From Clostridiales bacterium UBA4039 (GTDB taxonomy: Bacteria; Bacillota; Clostridia; Lachnospirales; Vallitaleaceae): DNA of 52,665 nt. Positions 44,266 to 52,665 of this stretch are shown piece by piece; the stretch's first letter is position 1, and every line of letters starts with the position of its first letter. The stretch spans positions 1 through 52,665 of the forward strand of contig DGAD01000016.1 in the NCBI GenBank assembly GCA_002382805.1, read 5' to 3'. Both the position numbers and the translations under genes were made by a program. Below the pieces are notes generated by a model, which ran no database searches, was not told where the DNA came from, and saw nothing but the letters and a program-made list of their open reading frames with translations.

Positions 44266-44931
44266 ATGGAAGCAATCATCCGATTAGATGGAGTATCCTA
44301 TAGAGTAAACGAAAAAGATATCTTATCAAATATCAACCTATCCTTATACAAAGGAGAGATTGTTGCTTTGACAGGTCCTAATGGTGCCGGTAAAACTACG
44401 CTCTCAAAAGTTATGATGGGGGTATTACAGCCAACACAAGGAAAAGCATATATTGAAGAGCAAGATTTAGAGACGATGAAGCTATTTGAAGTAGGGCGTA
44501 AGATAGGCTATATGTTTCAAAATCCTACACACCAGATTTTTATGGCGACGGTGAAAGAGGAACTGAGTTTTGCTATGCGATATAACAAGTGCTCCAAAGA
44601 GAAGATAAGAGAAGAAACAAATACTATGATGAACGTATTTAACTTGAACATCATACAAGAGCATTTGACCTATCATTTGAGTCAAGGGGAAAAGCAGCGT
44701 GTAGCGCTTGCAACAATATTGATGAACAGACCACAATACCTAATACTTGATGAACCGTTTAAAGGATTAGACGAAGAACATAAACATCAAATGATAAACT
44801 ACTTAAAGACGATCCATAAACAGGGTGTTGGGATTTTGATTATTACCCATAATCAATACATCATTAAGACATTGGCAGATCGAGTGCTTTTTATGGGAGG
44901 TGGTTACATTGAGCATGACAAAAGTGTTTGA
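44266..44931 (+). CDS. ECF transporter ATPase 2 (EcfA'-like)
   Basis: A 221-residue second ATPase. Walker A GPNGAGKTT, Q-loop MFQNPTHQIFMATV (the ECF signature QNPxxQ), signature LSQGEKQRVA (Gly-Gly replaced by Gln-Gly), Walker B YLILDEPFKGLD and His in ITHNQ. ATG 44266 lies 6 nt behind GAGAGGTG; the ATG at 44251 overlapping the previous stop has no spacing to a ribosome site. Together with ATPase 1 and the T component it completes an energising module devoted to this operon rather than shared. Confidence 0.93.
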   Translation: MEAIIRLDGVSYRVNEKDILSNINLSLYKGEIVALTGPNGAGKTTLSKVMMGVLQPTQGKAYIEEQDLETMKLFEVGRKIGYMFQNPTHQIFMATVKEELSFAMRYNKCSKEKIREETNTMMNVFNLNIIQEHLTYHLSQGEKQRVALATILMNRPQYLILDEPFKGLDEEHKHQMINYLKTIHKQGVGILIITHNQYIIKTLADRVLFMGGGYIEHDKSV

Positions 44932-45643
44932 TCCTCGAACAAAGATTATTTTCGTCTTTTTCTTTACAGCGGTTGCGATTTTTTTTGGAAATATGATGGT
45001 GCTAAATATTACCTTAGTGATTGGCGTTTGCTTTGCATTATTTTTTCGCGTTCGCCTTGTTCCTCTGTTCAAACGTATGCAGAAGTTCCTTCGCTTTTTT
45101 TTGGTATTGATTATTATTCAAAGTATTTTTGTTGCCGAAGGAGAGGTCATCTTTCGGCTCTTTGGCGTGAAATTATTGACGGATGTGGGAATTATCCGCG
45201 GGGTTCAGTATCTTTATCGGATGTTGGTAGTTATCCTATCTGGAGCCATTATCTCAACATCAGGCCTTAAAGATAACTTACAAGCCTTAGTCCAGTTAGG
45301 ACTTCCCTATGATGTAGGGTTTATGTGTGCTATTGGAATTCGATTTTTGCCGATTTTCATGGAAGATATTAAAAATACTCAGATGGCTCTAGGGTTACGA
45401 GGGATTGATTTTGAATCGTTAAAGCTTACGGACCGTATTCAAATGGTCACGACACTTTTTTTGCCAACGGTTGTAGGCGCACTACAAAGAGCCAAAGAAC
45501 TATCATTATCAGCAGAGGCTAGAGGCTATAAGATACAAAGTAAGCGAAGTTATTATCGATGGTTGAAGTTTTCGGTCATGGATTATGGAATGATTGTGAT
45601 GGTTATGGTTCTATTTATTGGTTTAGTGGTTTGGAAAGGATAA
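44909..45643 (+). CDS. ECF transporter transmembrane (T) component
   Basis: About 244 residues. Membrane helices at both ends of the protein surround cytoplasmic coupling helices that carry the T-component signatures: KELSLSAEARGYK is close to the XRG motifs, and ALGLRGIDFES supplies the other. It connects the two ATPases to the S component. TTG 44909 behind GGGAGGTGG is the likely start; ATG 44915 is possible. It overlaps the end of ATPase 2. Downstream MobB follows after 4 nt. Confidence 0.9.
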   Translation: MSMTKVFDPRTKIIFVFFFTAVAIFFGNMMVLNITLVIGVCFALFFRVRLVPLFKRMQKFLRFFLVLIIIQSIFVAEGEVIFRLFGVKLLTDVGIIRGVQYLYRMLVVILSGAIISTSGLKDNLQALVQLGLPYDVGFMCAIGIRFLPIFMEDIKNTQMALGLRGIDFESLKLTDRIQMVTTLFLPTVVGALQRAKELSLSAEARGYKIQSKRSYYRWLKFSVMDYGMIVMVMVLFIGLVVWKG

Positions 45644-45647
45644 AAAG

Positions 45648-46409
45648 ATGAAGGTGTTTTCAGTATGTGGATTTACATCAACAGGAAAAACAACAACAGT
45701 TGAAGGAATTATCAAAGAACTAAAGAGACGCAACTATTCAGTAGGCTCGGTCAAAGACATTCATTTTGAAGACTTTCGAATAGATACCCAAGGAAGCAAT
45801 ACCCATCGACATCGTATGGCAGGTGCAGAACTAGTTACAGCAAGAGGGATTCACGAGACGGATATTTTATTTCCTAGGCAGTTGAATATTTATGAGATAC
45901 AAGCGTTTTATGATGTGGATTATTTGGTAATAGAAGGAATGTGTGATGCAAATATTGCGCATATACTTACAGGTAAGACAAAGCAGGACTTAGAGAATAA
46001 GTATAATGAACGCGTCTTTATGATTTCCGGGAAAATAGCTGATACGATTACAGAATATAAGGGGCTTCCGGCAATAAGTATTTTTGATGACCCTAAGAGA
46101 ATGGTAGACTTGATTGAAGAAAAAACGTTTGAATTGTTGCCTGATTTTGATGAAAAATGTTGTGGAGCTTGTGGAATGGATTGCAGACAGTTTTGTGCAT
46201 CTGTAATACACGAAAATAGAGATATAAGAGAGTGTGTGCTTTATTCTAGTGATGTTCAGATGAAAATTAATGGTCAGTCCATAGAGATGGTTCCCTTTGT
46301 ACAGAAAATATTAAAAAATGCTGTGATAGGCGTTGCAAGTGAACTTGATGGATGGACGTCTAATGGCAAATTAGAGATTACTATAGGTAGGGATTATGCA
46401 GATAGATAA
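45648..46409 (+). CDS. mobB: MobB-like GTPase with C-terminal cysteine-rich domain
   Basis: A 253-residue protein. Residues 1-160 resemble MobB, the adaptor GTPase of molybdopterin-dinucleotide formation: P-loop GFTSTGKTTT, then DIHFEDFRIDTQGSNTHRHRMAGA cut to DTQGSNTHRHRMAGA, and YLVIEGM. Residues 171-195 carry Cys171/172, Cys175, Cys179, Cys183 and another Cys near 195, with a regular three-residue spacing suggesting an iron-sulfur cluster. Such a tail is absent from E. coli MobB. Its presence at the end of the ECF operon ties that transporter to pterin-cofactor metabolism. It overlaps the kinase-like gene by 14 nt. Confidence 0.88.
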   Translation: MKVFSVCGFTSTGKTTTVEGIIKELKRRNYSVGSVKDIHFEDFRIDTQGSNTHRHRMAGAELVTARGIHETDILFPRQLNIYEIQAFYDVDYLVIEGMCDANIAHILTGKTKQDLENKYNERVFMISGKIADTITEYKGLPAISIFDDPKRMVDLIEEKTFELLPDFDEKCCGACGMDCRQFCASVIHENRDIRECVLYSSDVQMKINGQSIEMVPFVQKILKNAVIGVASELDGWTSNGKLEITIGRDYADR

Positions 46410-46980
46410 AAACTTTCATTCTAAAAGAAACTGTGTTAGGCTAATTCAAGATAATGAACATATATATGTAGAGAAGAAGTTTTTTAACCTCATGGATTAT
46501 AGAACAGAGTGTGAATGGTATATGATGCTTAGAAAAAGGGGGTTTTATATTCCGAAGCTTCTAAACAGCAACACAGATACATTGACACTTCAGATGGAAT
46601 ATATTCAAGGGATAACGTTATTAGAACATTTGGAGATTCTGGAAGCTATGAATGACCAAGAAGGTGCGATACTTTGGATGAGTCGTCTGTTTGAGAACTT
46701 TAAGAGGCTTAACCAACAAGTGGGATGCTATTATTCAGATGTGAACTTGCGTAATTTTTTAGTTCTTGGGGATCGATTATATCTTTTGGACTTTGAAGCG
46801 ATCCGTAGTGGTAAAGAATTGCCCATTGCAAAGACATTAGCATTTTATCTTTTATATAGACCGATGAAGACTTCATTTAAGCAAGAAGTAGTTAAAATGT
46901 GCCTTTGCAATAACATGCAAGGGCACATAGAACCCAAAGTGTGGGAATGGGTTGAACATATAGAACAAAGGCGTCTGTGA
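46396..46980 (+). CDS. Small Bud32/RIO-like kinase-fold protein
   Basis: A 194-residue protein with protein-kinase-like motifs. A Lys in YVEKKFF could bind ATP, the catalytic loop YSDVNLRNFLV holds Asp115 and Asn120, and LLDFEAI has the metal-binding Asp132 (DFE in place of DFG). The size equals Bud32-type or small lipopolysaccharide-kinase-like enzymes. No glycine-rich loop is obvious. It overlaps mobB by 14 nt, so it belongs to the cofactor operon. It may phosphorylate a small molecule brought in by the ECF importer; protein phosphorylation is equally possible. Confidence 0.75.
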   Translation: MQIDKNFHSKRNCVRLIQDNEHIYVEKKFFNLMDYRTECEWYMMLRKRGFYIPKLLNSNTDTLTLQMEYIQGITLLEHLEILEAMNDQEGAILWMSRLFENFKRLNQQVGCYYSDVNLRNFLVLGDRLYLLDFEAIRSGKELPIAKTLAFYLLYRPMKTSFKQEVVKMCLCNNMQGHIEPKVWEWVEHIEQRRL

Positions 46981-46996
46981 GGTGACCTAAGTTATA

Positions 46997-47491
46997 TTAT
47001 ACTTTTGTTAGTTTGTGTTCGGATATAATGTAGGATACGCCGTTAATGATGACAAAAACAGCAAGAATTTTTGCCAATGTATTGGCAGCAGTGATCGGTC
47101 TAAAGAGCATAATAAAGCCATAAAGGACAGCTAAGCTTGCAATGATGATATAGAGAATATTGGTTTTTTCCCTGTTATGCATAAAATTATAAAGAGATAA
47201 AATGGAAGTCGCTAAAAAGGCAAAGATAAAAATCCAAAGAATAATTCCTAGAGATAGTAAAGGCAACGAAAGGATTACGATGCCTATGAGTGCAGATATT
47301 ATAATGCTGGCATATGGAATCGGCTTCATTTTATTGGTAACAAAAACAATGAAGGCTACAATGGCTGTCGTAAGTTGAATAAGACCAAGATATAGTGAGT
47401 ATGATATGAGTGTTTCAGCAGGATGTGTCCACAAATAAATACCAAAAATGATAAAAAGTGCACCAACGATGATTCGTAATAATTTTAACAT
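46997..47491 (-). CDS. HdeD/DUF308-like membrane protein
   Basis: A 164-residue integral membrane protein with about six helices in three related hairpins (LLRIIVGALFIIFGIYLW at the start; ILAVFVIINGVSYII at the end). This matches the HdeD family, which has a poorly understood role in acid or envelope stress. AAAGGAGAGG lies before ATG 47491; a longer frame to 47554 has no ribosome site. It is convergent with the cofactor operon, and no terminator was found between them. Confidence 0.85.
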   Translation of the reverse strand: MLKLLRIIVGALFIIFGIYLWTHPAETLISYSLYLGLIQLTTAIVAFIVFVTNKMKPIPYASIIISALIGIVILSLPLLSLGIILWIFIFAFLATSILSLYNFMHNREKTNILYIIIASLAVLYGFIMLFRPITAANTLAKILAVFVIINGVSYIISEHKLTKV

Positions 47492-47756
47492 ATTATCCTC
47501 TCCTTTAATCAATATCATGGATGTTGACAGGTAGTATTTTATTACTATTTTCATTTTATAGCATAATTAAAAGCGAGAATATAGGTATATATGTCTATAT
47601 ATGTACTAGAAAAGACTTAATGTAAAAAAGTATGGTCGAATAGACATTTACACGTATACCTTAAAGTGGTAGAATGATTTTAGCAATTTCATGTGTGTTA
47701 TTAAAATTTATCTGTAGGCAAGAGTGCACATAATTATTTAGCGGAGGTAAGCCTAG

Positions 47757-49340
47757 ATGAAGATATATCAGTTAAAATATTATATAGGTTCATTTGTGGT
47801 GTTTTTTATACTGTCTTTTTTTGTGCTATTTTTTTTAGAGCAAGAAGTACGTAAAGCCCATATTCAAGAGTTGCAGAACCATGAAATGAATGTCGTCAAA
47901 TTAGGAAATGGTTTTTTAGGACGAGAATTTGGTATGCTGGTTTCAGACTTGAATTATTTACATCATGCATATAATTCTCTTTTAACAGAAGAAAATAATA
48001 TGGACACGTTGACGGATAATTGGATTGAGTTTTCTACGCATCGAGGTGTCTATGATCAAATTCGCTACATTGATAAATATGGAGATGAAAAGATTCGTAT
48101 AAATTTTGATGGAGATTGTGGATATATAGTACCCGAAGATGAACTTCAAAATAAAAGTAGTAGATTATATTTTCAAGAAACAATCAATTTAGAAGAAGAC
48201 ATGATTTATATTTCTCCAATGGATTTAAACATTGAACAAGGGCAGGTTGAAGAGCCTTATAAACCGATGATACGACTAGCGACGCCTATTTATAAAGGTA
48301 ATGATATAGAAGGTATTCTTGTACTTAATTATCTGGCACAAAATACTCTGTCAACCTTTAGGCGATTAGCACAAAATAGTCGTGGCGAACTTATTTTAAT
48401 TAATTTTGATGGATACCGATTGTCTTCAGCCGATGCGACCCAGGATTGGAACTTTATGTTTGAAGAAAAAAAGGGCGACACTTTCAAAAAAGAGTATCCG
48501 AAGGAATGGGAATGGCTTGAGACAAACAGTGAAGGACAGACCAATACAGACAATGGTTTGTTTACAGCTATGGAAGTTGACTTGAGTCAAAAATACGCAA
48601 TCAATTCAAAAAACATGACGGAGAGTGGCGTTGTATTTGGGGATGGAAACTGGCAGATCGTGTCTGTTTTTTTGCGAAATGAAGAAAATAGTGCCTATTT
48701 TAATGACAATGCGCTAATGATTATGCGTGATGTATTGAAGCAAAATATGTCCTACTTTATATTATTGGCGCTTGCTTCTGGCGTGATCGGGTTTTTAATT
48801 CACGTCAATCGGAAGACTTATCTACGTATAAAATACTATTCAGAGTATGACCCATTAACCAAAGCGTTGAATCGGCGGGCCGGAATCGCTAAACTGCAAA
48901 AACTAACTCCTGTCAGTGAGCGAAAGGATATTCAAGTTAGTTTGTGCTTTTTAGATATTAATGGATTAAAAGAAGTTAATGATACATTAGGGCATTCCAT
49001 AGGAGATGAGCTGATAAAAAGTGTCTCGGATACCATTTATTCAGAAATACGTGAACAAGACTTTTTGATTCGTTTAGGTGGAGATGAATTTTTAATTGTC
49101 TTTGAAGGAATTGGCGAAGATAAGACAGAAGTTATATGGGAGCGTATTGTCAACTGTTATGACCAGATTAACCAAAATGAAGCGAGAAAATATAACATTA
49201 GTGTCAGTCACGGAATCGTGGTCTTTGAAGGTAAAGGCAAAACCCATTTGGATGATTTGATTAGCGAAGCCGATGAGAAGATGTATCAAGAGAAAAAGAT
49301 TATCAAAGCCGGATTAAACATTATAAAAGAAATTACATAA
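47757..49340 (+). CDS. Membrane diguanylate cyclase with extracellular Cache-like sensor
   Basis: A 527-residue enzyme. Helix 1 at about 8-28, an extracellular sensor (30-335) resembling double Cache domains (RYIDKYGDEKIRINFDGD), a second helix at about 338-358, then a GGDEF domain. Active-site GGDEF is at 441-445, with the inhibitory site R-E-Q-D exactly five residues before it, so product feedback by c-di-GMP is expected. It should make c-di-GMP in response to an outside ligand. A 200-nt leader (47555-47756) holds no gene; the SD is GCGGAGG. Confidence 0.93.
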   Translation: MKIYQLKYYIGSFVVFFILSFFVLFFLEQEVRKAHIQELQNHEMNVVKLGNGFLGREFGMLVSDLNYLHHAYNSLLTEENNMDTLTDNWIEFSTHRGVYDQIRYIDKYGDEKIRINFDGDCGYIVPEDELQNKSSRLYFQETINLEEDMIYISPMDLNIEQGQVEEPYKPMIRLATPIYKGNDIEGILVLNYLAQNTLSTFRRLAQNSRGELILINFDGYRLSSADATQDWNFMFEEKKGDTFKKEYPKEWEWLETNSEGQTNTDNGLFTAMEVDLSQKYAINSKNMTESGVVFGDGNWQIVSVFLRNEENSAYFNDNALMIMRDVLKQNMSYFILLALASGVIGFLIHVNRKTYLRIKYYSEYDPLTKALNRRAGIAKLQKLTPVSERKDIQVSLCFLDINGLKEVNDTLGHSIGDELIKSVSDTIYSEIREQDFLIRLGGDEFLIVFEGIGEDKTEVIWERIVNCYDQINQNEARKYNISVSHGIVVFEGKGKTHLDDLISEADEKMYQEKKIIKAGLNIIKEIT

Positions 49341-49426
49341 TTCTATCACAAAGTCGTCACATAAACTTTCTACACTATATATATAATCAATCAGTCAAAC
49401 ATATAGGATATGAAAGGAAGATGACA

Positions 49427-49978
49427 ATGAAAAAGATAGGAAAAGTATTTGGAGTAGCATTATTGATAATGAGTTTTTTTACAGTAGCTAGTTGGGGTCA
49501 AGAAGAAAGTATTGGCTCAGCCGCAGCCTTTGAACAAGACACATTTACATTAGAGCAGATGTTGACATATGCACTTGAAGACGAAGTGATGGCAGAAGCA
49601 GAATACGCTGCGATTATCAAGGAGTTTGGTGTTGGGACGCCATTTACGAATATTATTAAGGCGGAGATGACGCATCAAGAAGCTGTATTAAGTTTGTTTG
49701 AGGCGAGAGATATTGAAATTCCTGAATTTGAGGAAGAAGACTATATTGTGTTGCCGGATACATTGGCAGAAATATATACAGTTGGAATCCAAGCTGAGAT
49801 CAATAATATTGCCATGTATGATATGTTTCTTGAGCAAGAGTTAGATATGGATGTACGTCAGGTTTTTGAAGCGTTGCGTAATGCTTCTCTAAATCATCAA
49901 GCAGCCTTTGAACGTGCAAGCCAACGAACTTCAGGGACAGGACAAAGAGGACAATACGGAAAGCGAAACTTTCGTTAA
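49427..49978 (+). CDS. Secreted ferritin-like (DUF2202-type) protein
   Basis: A 183-residue exported protein with a signal peptide ending near SWGQ. Two helical pairs carry presumed di-iron ligands: AEAEYAAII, KAEMTHQEAVL, AEINNIAMYD and ASLNHQAAFE. This is the DUF2202/ferritin-like family; its role in metal or oxidative stress is not established. The C-terminal tail is Gly/Arg/Gln-rich and may be disordered. ATG 49427 fits the AAAGGA spacing better than ATG 49421. Confidence 0.82.
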   Translation: MKKIGKVFGVALLIMSFFTVASWGQEESIGSAAAFEQDTFTLEQMLTYALEDEVMAEAEYAAIIKEFGVGTPFTNIIKAEMTHQEAVLSLFEARDIEIPEFEEEDYIVLPDTLAEIYTVGIQAEINNIAMYDMFLEQELDMDVRQVFEALRNASLNHQAAFERASQRTSGTGQRGQYGKRNFR

Positions 49979-50086
49979 TTCAAGAATAATATCTCTTCGA
50001 CATAACGTGACATAGTTTCTTTGTTCTGTTAAAATAAATAAAGAAATTTATTTGCAGTAAAAAATAGTATAGCGAAAGAGGACAAC

Positions 50087-50941
50087 ATGGATATTGAAAG
50101 AATGCGAACACTGATGAAACGGATTATCATGATATTTATAGGAACCTTAATTTCAAGTATAAGTATCAATGGGCTATATATTCCCAATAATATTCTCTCA
50201 GGAGGGTTTACAGGAATTGCTATTTTATTAAATCTTTCATTAGGATTTGACATTTCACTGAGTATCATTCTTTTGAATATTCCTATTTTCATTCTTGGGT
50301 ATAAGCTGATTAATCGTGAATATATTTTTTACAGCTTGGTTGGGATGATGTCGCTCTCTCTTTGTCTGACATTGACAAAAGGAGTGTCGTTTCATTCGGA
50401 CCAGATGCTAACAACCCTACTTCTAGGTGGTATCTTAAATGGAGTGGGGTTTGCCCTTGTTTTTAAGTCAGAAGGTTCTACAGGCGGTAATGACATTATT
50501 GCAAAAATTGTCCATAAGCGGTATATGTACAGTATTGCTTCCGTGGGCTTTGGATTTAACATTATTATTATTAGTTTATCGGCCATTTTTTTTGGAATTG
50601 ATATTGCAATCACAACGTTAGTTGCAATGTATGTTACGTCAACGACGATTAAGTACTTGATGGAAGGATTAAACTATAAAAGGACTGTGTTTATTATTAC
50701 CAGCCAAGAACATGCCGTATCAAAAGCAATTAACCGTGAGATGCGACGTGGATGCACACTTATTAAAGGGATGGGTTCATATACCAAGAAAAACACTTAT
50801 GTGCTATATACGGTCATAAGTATCGGCCAACTTGGAGCGCTCAAACGCATTGTTAGCGATATTGATCCAAAAGCTTTAATTAATGTAATGGAATCACATA
50901 TGGTGTTTGGTAATGGTTTTCTTAATATTCATGATGAATAG
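50087..50941 (+). CDS. YitT-family membrane protein
   Basis: A 284-residue protein of the YitT (DUF161/DUF2179) family. Five or so membrane helices with SGGFTGIAILLNL and EGSTGGNDIIAKIV, followed by a soluble C-terminal domain (about 215-280) with RGCTLIKGMGSYTKK and VVxxxQ-like YTVISIGQL. Function in this family is unknown; transport has been suggested. It lies 12 nt before the GGDEF gene, so they are probably cotranscribed. Confidence 0.92.
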   Translation: MDIERMRTLMKRIIMIFIGTLISSISINGLYIPNNILSGGFTGIAILLNLSLGFDISLSIILLNIPIFILGYKLINREYIFYSLVGMMSLSLCLTLTKGVSFHSDQMLTTLLLGGILNGVGFALVFKSEGSTGGNDIIAKIVHKRYMYSIASVGFGFNIIIISLSAIFFGIDIAITTLVAMYVTSTTIKYLMEGLNYKRTVFIITSQEHAVSKAINREMRRGCTLIKGMGSYTKKNTYVLYTVISIGQLGALKRIVSDIDPKALINVMESHMVFGNGFLNIHDE

Positions 50942-50953
50942 GAGAAAGCAATT

Positions 50954-52624
50954 ATGCTAGAGAGGCTTCGAAAGCAATTTGATGTGAGTAAGGTTTATAT
51001 TGTAACGATTATGATCATTGGTGTCATCGTTATTTTAGCGTTTTTTTCTCCGGAGAAAACGCTGTTTTTGGTGGATAAACCTGTATATGAATTGAATACA
51101 CCATGGACGGTATCTACACAACATATAACCTATGAGGATGTAAAATTGCCCTATCGTTTTGCAAAAGATGAGCGCAGTGCCTTATTTACAGCATCCACAA
51201 GGCTTCCAAAAGACTTGGGGCAGGGGCAGTCCCTTTTAATTAGAGCTTCGATGCAAGATATTACAGTGTATATCAATGATGAGGTTATTTTTGAGAACAA
51301 ACGTGTCCGTGAAGGGCTGCTAACCTATCCGGAAGTCAGCATGTGGCATTTGATTACACTTCCAGTAGATGCACAAGGGCAACAACTTAGACTTGAGTAT
51401 TATAGTCAGGTGAATGTGTTCCAAGGTGTCATCAATGAAGTGCGTTACGGAACCGGAGATGCATTGGTATTTGCGGTTATGGATAAACATTTGATTGGAC
51501 TTATTGTAGCAGGATTTATGATGCTTATAGGGATTATTGTTATTGTGGCTTCCTTTTTTTTAAAGAACTTAGGGGACCAGCGTTTATTTTACCTAGGGGG
51601 ATTTTCCATTGGAACGAGTATATGGATGATATCGGAAATGCGTATTTTGCAGTGGGTTACAGGCAACCGATTTATTCTTGGAGGGATTAGTTACTTGATG
51701 ATTACCCTGTTCCCGTTGGCGTTGATTCGCTACCTTGAAGTCGCAGTTTTAAGTGCATATAAAAAAGCGATTGACCGATTTGTTCGATTTTTCCATATCC
51801 TGTTCTGGGGGACGTTAGTTCTTCAAATGCTGGGAATTGTGCCGTTTATACAATCAGCTTTAGTGGTCAATGGAGTGATGGGAGTGACTATTATATGGGT
51901 TGGTCTGACGCTGGTATTTGAGGGCTTTGTTAGACGCAGTCATGTCGCAAAAAAATATTTTTTGTATTATAGTGTTCTATTAATAACGGGTTTTATTGAA
52001 ATTGTTTTTTTCTTTAGTCAGGATTTTGATAAAATCATGAAATACAACAAAATTGGATTTGCTTTGTTTTTGACCTTTCAATTTATTGAGACCGTTCTAT
52101 ATGTCAAGAATCTTCTTATAATACAAAATGAGGCGAATTATCTTGAACAAATGGCATATCAAGATGCCTTAACAAAAGCGAAAAATCGAGCAGCCTATGA
52201 AAAAGAGTTGGATAGGCTTTTGCTAAAAGAAAATACAGACAATTTTCGACTGGTTCTTGCCGATATTAATCAGTTAAAAATCATTAATGATACATATGGG
52301 CACACCATGGGTGATGCGGCCATTATAGCCTGTTATGAATGCCTGGTGATAGCCTTTGGTGATATGGGGTCTTGTTATCGTTTAGGTGGAGATGAGTTTG
52401 CCTGCTTGTTGACTGACATTGATCAAGAGCGCTTTATAAACGCCAAAAGGCACTTTTACCAATTGGTTGATGAAGTAAATCTGAAATGTGAATATCCGTT
52501 TAGTGTAGCTTTAGGACACGAGCTCTATCCACATACGACGTATGCAAGAGGTGAAAACTTTGGGGAGTTTTTTCATTGTGTCGATACGATGATGTATGAT
52601 ATGAAAGCAAAAATGAAATGTTGA
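50954..52624 (+). CDS. Diguanylate cyclase with 7TM-type sensor
   Basis: A 556-residue protein. Helix 1 at about 17-33, an extracellular beta-rich domain (40-170) like those of 7TMR-DISM sensors, seven membrane helices (about 175-390), and a C-terminal GGDEF domain (about 400-556) with the active motif GGDEF at 478-482. The position five residues before it reads GDMG, not RxxD, so the inhibitory site is missing and this cyclase should lack that feedback, unlike the other one in the window. GGAGAAAG precedes the ATG. Confidence 0.9.
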   Translation: MLERLRKQFDVSKVYIVTIMIIGVIVILAFFSPEKTLFLVDKPVYELNTPWTVSTQHITYEDVKLPYRFAKDERSALFTASTRLPKDLGQGQSLLIRASMQDITVYINDEVIFENKRVREGLLTYPEVSMWHLITLPVDAQGQQLRLEYYSQVNVFQGVINEVRYGTGDALVFAVMDKHLIGLIVAGFMMLIGIIVIVASFFLKNLGDQRLFYLGGFSIGTSIWMISEMRILQWVTGNRFILGGISYLMITLFPLALIRYLEVAVLSAYKKAIDRFVRFFHILFWGTLVLQMLGIVPFIQSALVVNGVMGVTIIWVGLTLVFEGFVRRSHVAKKYFLYYSVLLITGFIEIVFFFSQDFDKIMKYNKIGFALFLTFQFIETVLYVKNLLIIQNEANYLEQMAYQDALTKAKNRAAYEKELDRLLLKENTDNFRLVLADINQLKIINDTYGHTMGDAAIIACYECLVIAFGDMGSCYRLGGDEFACLLTDIDQERFINAKRHFYQLVDEVNLKCEYPFSVALGHELYPHTTYARGENFGEFFHCVDTMMYDMKAKMKC

Positions 52625-52665
52625 TATATAAATAAAACCTTGACAAAACAGCGATTACAGATGTA

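Noticed and set aside
50028..50055. AAATAAAT/ATTTATTT hairpin before the YitT gene
   Set aside because: Pure A/T symmetry in an A/T-rich intergenic region; expected by chance.
52640..52665. TTGACA at the right edge
   Set aside because: The matching -10 region lies outside the window, so a promoter cannot be judged.

Overview
The window looks like chromosomal DNA of an anaerobic, low-G+C, Gram-positive bacterium of the class Clostridia. This is inferred from strong AGGAGG-type ribosome binding sites, frequent TTG and GTG starts, many lipobox lipoproteins, an S-layer-homology (SLH) surface protein, an ECF transporter, Agr-type and YesM/YesN-type signalling, and a tungsten-type aldehyde:ferredoxin oxidoreductase. 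The species cannot be named from the sequence. No rRNA, tRNA, CRISPR array or intact insertion sequence was seen. Nearly all genes are on the + strand.

Layout. 1-7.1 kb: a 1954-residue SLH protein with 14 Ig-like repeats, convergent across a perfect 48-nt palindrome with two phage-tail-collar (MdpB-like) genes. 7.2-11.9 kb: an operon of a UvrD-like helicase fused to a PD-(D/E)XK nuclease and a LexA-type S24 peptidase, followed by an AgrA-like regulator and an AgrC-like kinase. 11.9-14.9 kb: zinc alcohol dehydrogenase, TetR regulator, sirtuin and PhnA-like protein. 14.9-21.1 kb: an ArsR-type regulator, a sugar ABC importer without its own ATPase, and a GH2 glycosidase. 21.2-23.6 kb: a minus-strand block (C45-type acylase, AraC/GyrI-like regulator, redoxin remnant) that looks inserted. 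23.6-31.9 kb: a ferric-iron-type ABC importer, an MgtC-like protein, and a second binding protein in an operon with a YesM-type kinase and YesN-type regulator. 31.9-35.6 kb: OsmC peroxidase, lipoyl-domain dihydrolipoamide dehydrogenase, lipoate ligase and a MarR/OhrR-like regulator. 35.7-47.0 kb: a molybdenum/tungsten cofactor region with two copies of a structured leader RNA, read as Moco/Tuco riboswitches. The first precedes AOR, two MoaD-like proteins and a MoeB/ThiF-like E1. The second precedes an FMN-binding lipoprotein, three surface proteins sharing an Asp-Gly-Tyr/Phe domain, a complete ECF transporter, MobB and a small kinase-like protein. 47.0-52.7 kb: HdeD-like protein, two GGDEF proteins, a ferritin-like secreted protein and a YitT protein.

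The most promising new system is the 39.1-47.0 kb operon. A Moco/Tuco-type riboswitch followed by an ECF importer, a phosphodiesterase-like ectoenzyme, degenerate molybdopterin-oxidoreductase-like surface domains, MobB and a Bud32-like kinase reads as uptake and salvage of pterin cofactor. I know of no described ECF transporter for that substrate. Second is the helicase-nuclease-LexA fusion, whose Ser/Lys catalytic pair and Ala-Gly cleavage site suggest self-cleavage on DNA damage. Third is the OsmC/lipoyl-LPD/LplA/MarR set, which would form a self-contained lipoyl-dependent peroxidase system.
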